Shown here: positions 12,141 through 24,674 of the stretch, piece by piece
How the letters are laid out: every line of letters begins with the position of its first letter
Position numbering within the stretch: the first letter of the stretch is position 1
NCBI GenBank assembly: GCA_020284085.1
Contig: JACEVL010000081.1
Coordinates: forward strand, 907,501 to 971,500
Length of the DNA: 64,000 nt
Origin: Aporrectodea caliginosa
Lineage: Eukaryota; Annelida; Clitellata; Crassiclitellata; Lumbricidae
Direction: 5' to 3'
The notes under the pieces: generated by a model
What the model saw: the letters and a program-made list of their open reading frames with translations, nothing else
Databases searched by the model: none
What the model was told of the DNA's origin: nothing
Made by a program: the position numbers and the translations under genes

Positions 12141-12564
12141 GTTGGTCAGCAGTTTAACCACAAATAATCTCTTAAGTAGGGGTGTTGTTCAAGTAGGTTA
12201 CATGTATTTTTCAGTCGAGGTGCAGACTGACTTTAATTGTTGGAGGTGGAGGCGCCAATCAATACCAAAGAATGGAATCAACAACTGAAAGTAATTCCTC
12301 TCTAAGGCTCAAATGGCCTTTCATCCTGCAGGAAACAGCCTGACTACTTATTAATAATAACTGAACTCATATACTGCATTCTTCATTACTATTTCACCCG
12401 GGTCCGATTTCATTAGATTATGAATCTGACAAACAGTCCCAATTAGCCTATTATAATTTATAATGCCCAGCAAAATAATTACTTATCCAGTTAACGAATG
12501 CAGAGTTTCTTTGTTCGTGACTCTATCATACAGACGAGGTTCGTGGTAACACAACTACGTGTAA

Positions 12565-13020
12565 GGGGCCGTCCATAAATGACGTCACGCACCTAGGGGG
12601 AGGGGGGGTCGGAAATTTGTGACGATGTGTGACATGGGGAGGGGGGGTCAGCGAAGTGTGACGTCACATCAGGTCTGTGTAATTAAATTTAACAATTAAC
12701 AACATTTTAAGTTTAAAATAACAGCACTAATTTTGAGTACTAAAATTTTCATAATTTTTTGATTATTTTAATGTATACGGGCACCATTATTAATAATTTT
12801 CTAATCATTTAAATATTTTTCACCATCAGATTTTAAATACTTATTACAATGACAATAAATGGGATTTCAAACATGTTTTATTATCAAGTGGAAATTTGGT
12901 TTTAGGGGTCAGAGCTTTGTGACGTCATTTTTCAGGGGTCTGACTTTTTGTGACGAAGTGTGACATGGGGAGGGGGTCAAAATCGGCCAAAATAGCGTGA
13001 CGTCATTTATGGACGGCCCC
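12565..13020. mobile_element. PIF/Harbinger-like MITE with TAA target duplication
   Basis: A 456 bp element with ends GGGGCCGTCCATAAATGACG and its reverse complement, flanked by TAA at 12562-12564 and 13021-13023. The paralogous site upstream of U3 (near 20494) is unoccupied and reads GTGTAAGCACTAAT with a single TAA, proving insertion and target size. GG-CC ends with a TWA target are the PIF/Harbinger pattern. The terminal repeat contains TGACGTCA. There is no transposase frame. Confidence 0.85.
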
Positions 13021-13660
13021 TAAGCACTAATAGCTACCAAATAGCAACTATTTGCAGGAGCATAACCCAACTTAACTACATTACAAAGAAACATAGTACA
13101 ATTGAATCAATAAACGGCCGAAAGTGAGGAGGTAGGCCCTATTTTTCACTTCAATTTCGCCAATATATATTCTTAATTGAGATCGTGTAATGATAATTCA
13201 AGGAAGTAGTAATATTATAATCCACAGACCTTAATAATCTACTTTACTAAGAAACGCTGTTAGATCATTTCAGACAGAAACAATGGAAAAAGGAGTACGA
13301 TCGAGTCACTAGATGGCAGACGGCAATGTAGGTAAGACTTCTATTGAACCAATGCGCTGTCCCAATCACAGCCATTTTAAACTATCTATAGACTATATCA
13401 AAATCTTTGATCTATATTATTTATAGTCGCGTTGGTTAAATACAATCGCTAGGTGGCGCCAGTATAGAGTTACGCAATATCTTCCATTTATATTGATATA
13501 TTGGGGCGTCATTATCAATGCCATTTTGTCCGTAGAGCGTCAGACCCGTCAGTCTCCGATGCCCGAAACTCAGCCTAAGACAATGTCAAAAACAAGCATA
13601 ACCGTATTATAACTTAACTGGACAAAACAAGTAGTATTTAAATTGAAGTAACAATAATCG
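13021..13660 (+). other. Segment shared only by U2 and U3, with a possible leader exon
   Basis: This block is present upstream of U2 and U3 (20494-21140) but not U1, U4 or U5. It ends in AATAATCG|GTAAGTAAAA, a near-perfect 5' splice site. In U2 the conserved acceptor at 14980|14981 lies 1.3 kb downstream, so an upstream non-coding exon ending at 13660 is possible. The start of such an exon cannot be set. Confidence 0.35.
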
Positions 13661-13734
13661 GTAAGTAAAATTTAAGTTTTACTAATATCATAGACATTAA
13701 ATTACCAGACTTCTGTTTAACAAAAAAATATTTT

Positions 13735-14395
13735 TCATCAATGGAACTTTTATTCAAGGAAGGAACTATTCTCATGGATCCAGTTTTGGTTATCCCGTAG
13801 TTTAGGTTGCTAAATTACTTGAATGTCTTCAATGCCGCACTTCACGTTGGTAAGTAAGCAGTCTACCTATGCCCATGATAACTATCATCAATCTCGCTTC
13901 CATTTCATGAAGAATTTTTTTGGGTAAAGTCCTATGGGTAAAGTCGTAGTTTACGTTGCTAAATTATTCTAATGTCTTCAATGCCGTACTTGACGTTGGT
14001 AAGTAAGCAGTCTACCTATGTGCATGTTAACGATCATCATTCTAGCTTCCATTTCATCGAGAATTATTTTCATCAATCCAACTTCCATTTAATTGGAAAA
14101 AATTACTTTTATCAGTCCAACTTCTATTTGACGAAAGAAATATTTTTCATCAATGGAACTTTTATTTAAGCAAAGATATATTCTCAAGGATCCAGCTTCT
14201 TATAATTACGGAAACAATTATTTGCATCAATACAGCTTCTATTGAATCGAAAACTTAATTTCATCCATCCAGCTTCTATTTACGGAAATTTTTTCGATCA
14301 ATCCAACTTCTATTTTGAACACAGGAAAGTTTTCATCAATCCCACTTCCATTTAGGGAAACAATTTTTTTCATCAATCCAGCTTCCATGTTAGCG
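13735..14395. repeat. Degenerate ~37 bp tandem array (CATCAATCCAACTTCTATTT)
   Basis: Roughly fifteen imperfect units of CATCAATCCAGCTTCCATTT plus a variable AAGAAAATTTTT-like part. The same unit occurs inverted at 25275-25500 and in a short run at 20340-20435. Confidence 0.75.
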
Positions 14396-15056
14396 TGACA
14401 ATATCAAATAATTAAACTTTTCCCATTTTTATAGGCCAAGCACTAATAGCTACCAGTAGCAACTGCAGTTTATGCTCCTGATAAAAGTTGTTTTTGGTAG
14501 CTACTACTTCTTATCAGTTTTAGCATTATTAACGTGGGATTGCCAAGCCACTAGGTTGAACACATTGCAGGCGATGGTACTTGATGCCCGAAGACGTAAA
14601 TAGGATTAGGCATGCAAATCCTATGCACTTCGTCAGTAAAGGTGAAATTGTTACACATTATAACTATAACTGTACAGATTGCTATTGGCACATGATATAA
14701 TAGCCTATGCCTAGTTGTTTAAGTAAACGGACGTAATTGGATTAGATGACAACACTGCCAAAATGCCCATATGGAGCCCATGTAGGACTCATATTCATAT
14801 GTGGGACCCAAATAGATCCAATACAGGTCCCATCTAATGCCCAGGCAAATGCTGGAAGGGCACACAGCAGAACTGTACCTGATAAGTGAAGTTTAGCATA
14901 CAGTCTCATTTAAATTTTCATTGACAAATTAGATGTAGCACATAACCGTAGTAACTAGAAGAATCGTCTTGTCATTGCAGGTGACAAATTACCTTTTGTG
15001 AAAATTGTATCAAACGCAAATACATCATCATCTGAGTTAAGTCAGTTAATCTCAAA

Positions 15057-17730
15057 ATGGTGAATCCGTTCACTTCACCTGAAATTGCTGAACTGTACAC
15101 GAAATATCGACCAACTTATCCGTCAACCATTTACGAGAGAGTGTTCCAGTTTCTTGACGAAGGGTCTGACCGGAAACTACGACACCTGGCGATTGACGTC
15201 GGATGCGGCAGTGGACAGAATACGAAAGTTTTGGCCAACAGTTTCGAGAAGGTTCTGGCAGTTGATGCAAGCGAAGCCCAGGTGGAGGAAGCGAGAACGG
15301 CCTGTTCAAGGCTTCCGAACATCACCCTGAGCGTTGGATCGGCTGAGGATCTGGATGGACTGGCCGACGAAGGCAGTGTCGACCTCGTGACGGTTGCTAC
15401 AGCTTTGCACTATTTCGAAGTGAAGCCCTTCTTCGAGGCGTGCCAGAGGGTCCTGAGAAAAGGCGGAGCTTTTGCAGCGTTCAGCTACAAATCTATTACC
15501 CTAGATAACCCAGAGGCAGATCAAACAGCTAAAGAGGTTTGTTCAACACGTTCTGTTTCGTTGCTGTCGTGCACATTTTATCCTACGCCTTTGTACGTTA
15601 TTTAAGAAGGCTACACAACAGTGTTTTTTTATTCTATAAACGAATTCAAATGATGTAGTATATAATTATAGTGACAAAGACGCGATGCTCTTTTGCAGCT
15701 GACACGATGTTAATTATGCTGGTGATATTCGTTACCGTAGAGCGTAGAAGCAGAGTGGGTTGTTGTGCTCTGAGTAATTATATTCTGTGTTTTTTAAATG
15801 TAGTTTTGGTGCTGCTTCTACTGCTGTTGATGATAGTAACGATAATGGCAAACGGTAATGCGGCTGATCGGTGGTTGTAGTGATTATCGTGGTGGCAGTG
15901 GTCGTGGTTTTGGTAGTGGTCGTTGTGGCGGTATTGTAAATGTAAATGTATACGTTTTTATGTAACGACCCTATTTCCTCGACCTGTTCATTTTTCAATG
16001 AATTGATCGGGTGAGATCCTTCACCACCGCTGCCCGTTTGATTGGGGACCACGCCATAGGTCCCCTGTGCGGATCGTCCTTGAAATAAGCCACCATCGGG
16101 AGCCGAACCGCGGTCCGTACACGCTCTAACACACAGACATATGAGATGCAGCATAGGTCATGGAGTACTAAATATGCTATTTCGGTATCCCTGCATAGGT
16201 CCTACTCTCTATCCAATATAGCTAATTGATCCACGAATACACGTAGACGTTGTGACGGTAGTTGTTATGGTATAGTAGTGTGGTACTGGTAGAGGTGTTG
16301 GTTGTAGTGACGGTGGTACTGGTGATGGTGGTAAATTGGCAGTGATCACGATGACGATAAAGTGATTAAGTGATAATATTAGTTTTTTGTAGAAACTCTT
16401 TGGGAATATTACGACCCACGAGCTAGGCATCATCTCTTATCCAACGGTTATCAAGACTTCTTTTCAACGCTGGCTACAATTTTTCCAGTGACTGAACGGT
16501 CGGTATTAAACTTTAAAATAGACAACGGTGTTAAAGAAACTATCTCAGATTCAAAGCTTTACAAATGGACAAAACGTAGGGTTAAGGCTATGGCAATCAT
16601 CCCAACAGCCATTATAAGATATCGTTAAACAATGGAAACTTCGACAGATCCGACTGACGATTGTATTTCGCGCACTAGTCCCTAACGAATTGCAGTAACA
16701 AATTTTTCGAATTGAAACGAGAAACTACTATAGAATTCATCAAAATAAGTTTTTTTAGCGCATATAGTTCTAACAGAGTCTATGGCAATTATAGTTATTA
16801 TAATCTGTTAGCCAATTTGCTTAATTAATATCATGATGATTAGTTGTTCTAATTCCCGGCATAATTGTAGTTGGAGTCAGACTGAACCGGCACAAAAACG
16901 ATCACTTCAAGAGTTCTCAGGATTCGTTGAGTCGAAAACAGGTTACCGAAAATACTTGAAACAGAATCCGAACATCGATGATCCTCTGAAGAGTGTGCAA
17001 GCGAAGTAAGACTTTCATGGCTTACATGCAATAACAACCAGACTAAGACGCTCCTAACCCGAATAGCCACGTTCAGAGAGCCCATAGTGGGTCGTCAGTT
17101 TGTGCCGCTAGAGCAAATTGCTTGATCCATGACCAGCTGTGAGTCTGTGACCCAGTGAGGGTCAAACGAAACAGGACGTCCTCTCCTGTGTTGCTCTCAA
17201 CTGATCAACTGGACGTTTTCAGCTTGCAGAGTGTGACCGATCAGACTTAAGCCTAAGCGTGAAGTTCCCGTGAACCATTTTAGGAACCATTTTGGCTTTT
17301 TGGGGCAAAGCTATCTTGAGAAACAAAATGACGTTTGTTGAGGTTGCTGATGTAGAAGAGCTGTTTCGAAGATGCTTGAAATATGCTACATAAATGTTTT
17401 GTTACATTACATTGTATAAGAGCAACAAGTTTGGGCATCCAGCTCAAGCCTGAATATAAATAGACATACCACTACCGCCATTCACCGTTTTCATGGTTAT
17501 TGTTATAGCCCAATATCGTTATCGTCCTTAAGTCAATCTACATTAGGCCTATATAATAATAATCATCACTGTATACAGCTGTCAATAGCATCCATGTTCA
17601 ACTTTTAATTAAAAGAAACATTTGTGTATTGGATTATAGGCTGAAGTCCATTTACGGATTGAAATCGGACGATGAGAAACTGATTGGAGTGTCAATGGAT
17701 TACATCGGCATTCTCGGAAAGAAAGTCTAA
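15057..17730 (+). CDS. SAM-dependent methyltransferase U2 (4 exons)
   Basis: Exons are 15057-15536, 16383-16498, 16871-17005 and 17640-17730, predicting 273 residues. Motif I, the post-I acidic residue and the SAEDLDGL region are intact in exon 1. Exon 2 reads FFVETLWEYYDPRARHHLLS; exon 3 reads WSQTEPAQKRSLQEFSGFVE; exon 4 ends ILGKKV. From late exon 1 (about 15511) to just past the stop (about 17776) it is almost base-for-base the same as U3, whereas the first ~450 nt of exon 1 differ at many residues (for example Q/K in F(Q/K)FLDE, V/I in TK(V/I)LA, S/R in TL(S/R)VG). A leader acceptor is at 14980|14981. The substrate is not known; likely a small-molecule methyltransferase. Confidence 0.88.
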
Positions 17731-19436
17731 TCAAAGATCAATCGTATAGGCTACATGGCGCTGCCTTTTTATTTGCGCTAGCTATGCCTACATTAATCGA
17801 GCATATAGGCCCTATGTATCATATAATCCATGAATGAGTGTATGCCTCAGAAATGTATGCTTCCATCAAAGTTCAGAACAAATAGCATCTTATGGAACAC
17901 CAAAATTACTCTGTCATTTAAAAAAATTTATTCTGCAAGACTAATTGAACAGTAAATTCAATTTTTTATTTATTCTCCAAAAAAGAAGAAAGATAAGTAA
18001 ACTCGGAAGACAAACTTGCCGTAACAATCATGCAATAGTTTTCTCGAATTGCGCCACAGCAACCAAAGAATGCAATGACGAAGATCACGGCACCGACTAC
18101 GATCAGTAGAATGGCCGCAGGGGCACTGCCTCCTCCAAAGCCAGCAAAGAGATGGTGAAAGTTCGTCCAGATCACACCTCCAATAATGATCAGCAGCAGT
18201 CCAGAAATCTAGACACAGGTCACCAGACATTTCAAGATCACAGATATCAGCCCAGGTTGAGAATACACATGGCAGGTAGAATTTTAAAAAAAACTGAAAA
18301 ATATTGATTGCTAGTGTTTCTTTACAGCAATACGAAAACAAGCAGTCAACCTTTAAGCTAACCCACGGTTGCAGCTATTGTTGTGAAGAATAATTAAGCG
18401 TGGCCCAATATCTATATCTTGTACTAATAGTATGTATAATGTATGTGCAAAATTTTATGCTTGTATCACAGCAGGCACAATCATTATCTTTCCACTTACG
18501 TTAAGTTATAAACTTCCTCCTAGAAGTCTCATTTCTTCTTGTCTAGGCTGTTAAGCTGCTTGAAACACTAATATAGGCCCTACGCACCTTTTCTTTTCTT
18601 ACTCCCGATTCTTCTTCTCTTTATCTGTTGCCAACGTATATCTTCATCACTTTTCATCATTTCTCTCAAAATCCATCTTTCTGCTTGTTCTTTTTACCTC
18701 TTCTCCATCTTCTCAATACTGCTCTAATTGAATTTCGAACCTAGGCCTACTGCCTCTGAAATTCGAGGTCTGATTTCCAAACTTGTTGATCCTTCTCCTG
18801 CTCTACTTTCTTTTGGGGCATTGTGCGAATGCTAATTCAATCAGTCACTGTAAGTAGGCCGATGTTAAAGAACATGCAAAATCGTAATTGGTAGCATTTT
18901 TCGTCTTGTATTTGTTGAAGTAGTCCAATTCTATATAAACTTAACAGTAGCACAGTTGCGTCCGCTGAATATGTGAGTTGGAATAATAAATACAGGGAGC
19001 TATTTAACATGCCTAAACTAGGAAACATGAATCTGTTCATTAAAGACATTCAATACTAGTTTGGCCGCATGTAGGCCATCTCATTCGTATTCATGGACTT
19101 TAAAATAATACATGCGTAGACAATGACTTGGGTCAATAGAAAAGAAAGGCATTGACACCAGATGGACTCTGCAATCTTTCTTACGCTTGCTGACCCATTA
19201 TCGACGGTTAATTCAATTAAAATGCACAAGCAGGCGTATAGGTCTGTGCTTCAAGTGATCTCCTGAACGATGACCTTACATGCGCTTATTAGTGTGAGCG
19301 GTGTTCTTCGCGCATCTACACAAATACAAAAGGTATGTATGACAGACTACGATTTTGCAGATGTTGCATTCTCCCACTGTTACGCTGCGTCATTACAAGC
19401 TAGTTTACCTGCTTTCAAGACCTGCAGATACCAGTT
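17731..19436. other. Spacer between U2 and U3, first part
   Basis: Bases 17777-18386 match no other spacer and contain the tetraspanin exon. From about 18387 the sequence matches the spacer upstream of U2 (10388 onward) closely, including the antisense coiled-coil relic at 18490-18850. The join marks the duplication breakpoint. Confidence 0.55.
18016..18208 (-). pseudogene. Orphan tetraspanin exon
   Basis: On the minus strand an acceptor TGTCTAG leads into an open 193 nt exon ending in GCA A|GTTTGT. It reads SGLLLIIGGVIWTNF, then a Gly-rich loop, then LLIVVGAVIFVIAFFGCCGA followed by IRENYCMIVTA. This is the end of transmembrane 1, the small loop and transmembrane 2 with the GCCGA(I/L)RE(N) signature of tetraspanins. 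Length fits a typical tetraspanin exon. No other tetraspanin exon is visible in the window, and it sits in the spacer where the U2 and U3 units meet. It is either a captured fragment or one exon of a gene with very long introns; I favour the fragment. The exon itself is not disrupted. Confidence 0.65.
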
Positions 19437-19985
19437 TAAGGGGGTACCGGCCCGTTGTTCCAGGGTCCGCTATTTCGGGGGTCCGCCTGACTCCGCCATT
19501 CTGGTTCTGGGCTCCGTTTATAATAATCGTAACCATAATCGTAAACTCGGAACTTCTACAGCGCCCACAAAAGCGAAGTCGCGGGAACCAGCTCATTCAC
19601 AGGCGCTCAATCAAAACAAAATCGATAGGCAGGGATCAAAATCCAGAGAGTCAGGCTGGCAGACAGGCAGGCGGCTAAGGTGGATGGTGCTTGGTGTTCA
19701 GACGGAAGAGGTAGGCAGGGAGAAGTGTTGGATTTAGGATAGGATTTGTCAAAAATGAGTAATGCGAGCGTCTTGAGGTACGGTTAGGGTCAGGGTTAGG
19801 TTTAGTGTCGTCATTAGAAAACAGCGTACGTTTCACGCAGCATGCCAGCCACAAAGATTAAAACCAGTCCTTATTCCCCAGACTTAATTATCATTTATTC
19901 AACGAGGTCACCTGATTAGCTGTCTGTTCATTAGTCAATAGTCCTGAATAGCGGACCCCGGAATAGCGGACCAAAACCTTTCAAG
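19437..19985. mobile_element. Inverted-repeat element built on GGTCCGCTATTCC (U3 copy)
   Basis: Same terminal motif as the U2 copy, GGGTCCGCTATTTCGGGGGT at the left and GAATAGCGGACCCCGGAATA at the right, in the same paralogous position. The interior differs: it carries the AGCGCCCAC...GCGAAGTC...CAGCTCATTCAC repeat, which recurs near 40830, 47545 and 53650. Confidence 0.55.
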
Positions 19986-21169
19986 GTTGGTCAGCAGTTT
20001 ATCCATGAATAATCTCTTAAGTAGGGGGTGTAGACCGTGTAGTTCAATTAGGTTATTTCTCAGTTGCGGAGCAGAAAGACTTTCATTGTTGGAGGTGGAG
20101 GTGCCAATCAATACCAAAGAATGTAATCAACAACTGAAAGTAATTCCTCTCTAAGGCTCAGATGTCCTTTCTTCCTTCAGGAAACAGCCTGACTACTTAT
20201 TAATAATAACTGAACTCATACATTGCCTTCTTCATTAGGCTACTATTTTCACCCGTGTCCGATTTCACTAGATTATGAATCTGACAAATAGTCCCAATTA
20301 GCCTATTATAATTTATAATGCCCAGCAAAATAATTACTTATCAATCCAACTTCTATTTAAACACAGAAATGGTTTCATCAATCCCACTTCCATCTAGGAA
20401 AACAATTTTTTTTCACCAGTCGAGCTTCCATTTTAATTGTTTCTTGTTCGTGACTCTATCATGCAGACGAGGTTCGCGGTAACACAACTACGTGTAAGCA
20501 CTAATACCTACCAATAGCAACTATTTGCAGGAGCATAACCCAACTTAACTACATTACAAAGAAACATAGTACAATTGAATCAATAGACGGCCGAAAGTGA
20601 GGAGGTAGGCCCTATTTTTCACTTCAATTTCGCCAATATATTCTTAATTGAGATCGTGTAATGATAATTCAAGGAAGTAGTTATTATAATCCACAGACCT
20701 TAACAATCTACTTTACTACGAAACGCTGTTGAGATGATTATTTTCAGACAGAAATAATGTAAAAAAAGCAGTACGATCGAGTCACTAGATGGCAGACTTT
20801 GGGGCAATGTAGGTAAGACTTCTATTGAACCAATGCGCTGCCGAAATCACAGCCATTTAAACTATCTATATCAAAATCTTTGATCTATATTTTATAGTCG
20901 CCGTTTCAGAAAGTAATGCGTTGGCTAAATACAATCGCTAGGTGGCGCCAGTATAAAGTTACGCAATATCTTCCATTTCTATTGATATATTGGACCGTCA
21001 TTATCAATGCCATTTTGTCCGTAGAGCGTCAGTCTCCGATGCCCGCAACTCAGCCTAAGACAATGTCAAAAACACGCAAAACCGTATTATAACTTAACTG
21101 GACAAAACAAGTAGTATTTAAATAAAAGTAACAATAATCGGTAAGTAAAATTTTTGAGTTAAGCTCAGC

Positions 21170-23843
21170 ATGGCGAATCCGTTCAGTTCACCTGAAGTTG
21201 CTGAACTGTATACGAAATATCGACCGACTTATCCGTCAACCATTTACGAGAGAGTGTTCAAGTTTCTGGACGAAGGGTCTGACCGGAAGCTACGACATCT
21301 GGCGATTGACGTCGGATGCGGCAGTGGACAGAACACGAAAATTCTGGCCAACAGTTTCGAGAAGGTTCTGGCAGTTGATGCAAGCGAAGCCCAGGTGGAG
21401 GAAGCTAGAACGGCCTGTTCAGGGTTTCCGAACATCACCCTGAGAGTTGGATCGGCTGAGGATCTCGATGGACTGGCCGACGAAGGCAGTGTCGACCTCG
21501 TGACGGTTGCTACAGCTTTGCACTATTTCGAAGTGAAGCCGTTCTTCGAGGCGTGCCAGAAGGTCCTGAGAAAAGGCGGAGTTTTTGCAGCGTACAGCTA
21601 CAAATCTATTATCCTAGATAATCCAGAGGCAGATCAAACAGCTAAAGAGGTTTGTTCAACACGTTCTGTTTCGTTGCTGTCGTGCACATTTTATCCTACG
21701 CCTTTGTACGTTATTTAAGAAGGCTACACAACAGTGTTTTTTTATTCTATAAACGAATTCAAATGATGTAGTATATAATTATAGTGACAAAGACGCGATG
21801 CTCTTTTGCAGCTGACACGATGTTAATTATGCTGGTGATATTCGTTACCGTAGAGCGTAGAAGCAGAGTGGGTTGTTGTGCTCTGAGTAATTATATTCTG
21901 TGTTTTTTAAATGTAGTTTTGGTGCTGCTTCTACTGCTGTTGATGATAGTAACGATAATGGCAAACGGTAATGCGGCTGATCGGTGGTTGTGGTGATTAT
22001 CGTGGTGTCTGTGGTCGTGGTTTTGGTAGTGGTCGTTGTGGCGGTATTGTAAATGTAAATGTATACGTTTTTATGTAACGACCCTATTTCCTCGACCTGT
22101 TCATTTTTCAATGAATTGATCGGGTGAGATCCTTCACCACCGCTGCCCGTTTGATTGGGGACCACGCCATAGGTCCCCTGTGCGGATCGTCCTTGAAATA
22201 AGCCACCATCGGGAGCCGAACCGCGGTCCGTACACGCTCTAACACACAGACATATGGGATGCAGCATAGGTCATGGAGTACTAAATATGCTATTTCGGTA
22301 TCCCTGCATAGGTCCTACTCTCTATCCAATATAGCTAATTGATCCACGAATACACGTAGACGTTGTGACGGTAGTTGTTATGGTATAGTAGTGTGGTACT
22401 GGTAGAGGTGTTGGTTGTAGTGACGGTGGTACTGGTGATGGTGGTAAATTGGCAGTGATCACGATGACGATAAAGTGATTAAGTGATAATATTAGTTTTT
22501 TGTAGAAACTCTTTGGGAATATTACGACCCACGAGCTAGGCATCATCTCTTATCCAACGGTTATCAAGACTTCTTTTCAACGCTGGCTACAATTTTTCCA
22601 GTGACTGAACGGTCGGTATTAAACTTTAAAATAGACAACGGTGTTAAAGAAACTATCTCAGATTCAAAGCTTTACAAATGGACAAAACGTAGGGTTAAGG
22701 CTATGGCAATCATCCCAACAGCCATTATAAGATATCGTTAAACAATGGAAACTTCGACAGATCCGACTGACGATTGTATTTCGCGCACTAGTCCCTAACG
22801 AATTGCAGTAACAAATTTTTCGAATTGAAACGAGAAACTACTATAGAATTCATCAAAATAAGTTTTTTTAGCGCATATAGTTCTAACAGAGTCTATGGCA
22901 ATTATAGTTATTATAATCTGTTAGCCAATTTGCTTAATTAATATCATGATGATTAGTTGTTCTAATTCCCGGCATAATTGTAGTTGGAGTCAGACTGAAC
23001 CGGCACAAAAACGATCACTTCAAGAGTTCTCAGGATTCGTTGAGTCGAAAACAGGTTACCGAAAATACTTGAAACAGAATCCGAACATCGATGATCCTCT
23101 GAAGAGTGTGCAAGCGAAGTAAGACTTTCATGGCTTACATGCAATAACAACCAGACTAAGACGCTCCTAACCCGAATAGCCACGTTCAGAGAGCCCATAG
23201 TGGGTCGTCAGTTTGTGCCGCTAGAGCAAATTGCTTGATCCATGACCAGCTGTGAGTCTGTGACCCAGTGAGGGTCAAACGAAACAGGACGTCCTCTCCT
23301 GTGTTGCTCTCAACTGATCAACTGGACGTTTTCAGCTTGCAGAGTGTGACCGATCAGACTTAAGCCTAAGCGTGAAGTTCCCGTGAACCATTTTAGGAAC
23401 CATTTTGGCTTTTTGGGGCAAAGCTATCTTGAGAAACAAAATGACGTTTGTTGAGGTTGCTGATGTAGAAGAGCTGTTTCGAAGATGCTTGAAATATGCT
23501 ACATAAATGTTTTGTTACATTACATTGTATAAGAGCAACAAGTTTGGGCATCCAGCTCAAGCCTGAATATAAATAGACATACCACTACCGCCATTCACCG
23601 TTTTCATGGTTATTGTTATAGCCCAATATCGTTATCGTCCTTAAGTCAATCTACATTAGGCCTATATAATAATAATCATCACTGTATACAGCTGTCAATA
23701 GCATCCATGTTCAACTTTTAATTAAAAGAAACATTTGTGTATTGGATTATAGGCTGAAGTCCATTTACGGATTGAAATCGGACGATGAGAAACTGATTGG
23801 AGTGTCAATGGATTACATCGGCATTCTCGGAAAGAAAGTCTAA
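21170..23843 (+). CDS. SAM-dependent methyltransferase U3 (4 exons)
   Basis: Exons are 21170-21649, 22496-22611, 22984-23118 and 23753-23843, giving 273 residues with all methyltransferase motifs intact. Exons 2-4 encode the same protein sequence as U2. Relative to U2 about 1.36 kb is missing immediately upstream: the donor-like GTAAGTAAAATTT at 21141 runs straight into GAGTTAAGCTC and the ATG 29 bases later. The conserved leader acceptor and upstream block of the other copies are therefore gone, and U3 probably has an unspliced leader or altered expression. The coding region shows no decay. Confidence 0.87.
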
Positions 23844-23889
23844 TCAAAGATCAATCGTATAGGCTACATGGCGCTGCCTTTTTATTTGC

Positions 23890-24665
23890 ACTAGATATAC
23901 CCGGTGACACCTGGTGTGAATCTCGTTAACGATAACGATTAGCCTACGACAATGTTCGTTAACGAAAATAAAATGATTTCGTTAACGGTAACTATAACTA
24001 AAAAAAAATTATTAACTATAACTGTAAATATTACGAAAATAACACTAACGAAAATTCATCGATTTTTCGTTAGGCCTGCAAAAAATAAAAATAAAAAGTG
24101 CAATATCAACAAACATGATATGGATAACGTGAAAATGCGCTACAACTAATAGCCTATGTTTTCCCCGGATTTTGGATTTGTCAATTGACCCAGTAGTAGT
24201 GTCACATTTAATTAAATTTAGTTAAGTTTGGAAACGTTTCTATTACATGGCGATTGCGACCCAAGTTGAGTAGCGCAAATTCGCAAAATTAGTAGTCATA
24301 GTAATCTTTAGTCAACATGTCTCTAAAGACCTTGAGCGGCCGCAAGCGTGGTTATGTGATCTGGAGTCATTTCAAGTACGAATCAGTCACAAATAAAAGT
24401 TCGTGTATCATCAGCGGTGTTAGTGTTAATGAGAGGAAGTTGTTTGACCGGCTCATATAGCCTGTAAAACACCACTAATTATCTATTCAATCATCTCAGG
24501 TATCACCATCCACCTGCAATGTCCTGCATACAAAGAAGTATGCGCTGCAGATTGCGATAAAAAAGAGGGTTCTAGGACAGTTCATCAAAGGACGATTCAT
24601 CAAGGGACTATTCATCCTGGACGATTCATCAAGAGACTGTTCATCAAAGGTCTTTTCATTAGAGA
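23890..24665. other. Spacer after U3, AT-rich with CGTTAACGAAAA palindromes
   Basis: No gene recognised. Around 23920-24070 the motifs TCGTTAACGA and TAACTATAAC recur, resembling the subterminal part of a DNA transposon, but I could not pair two ends. Confidence 0.4.
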
Positions 24666-24674
24666 GTGACATGG

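Noticed and set aside
19270..19737. 155-codon plus-strand frame upstream of U3
   Set aside because: Spans array spacer and an inverted-repeat element; not conserved as a frame in the U2 copy.
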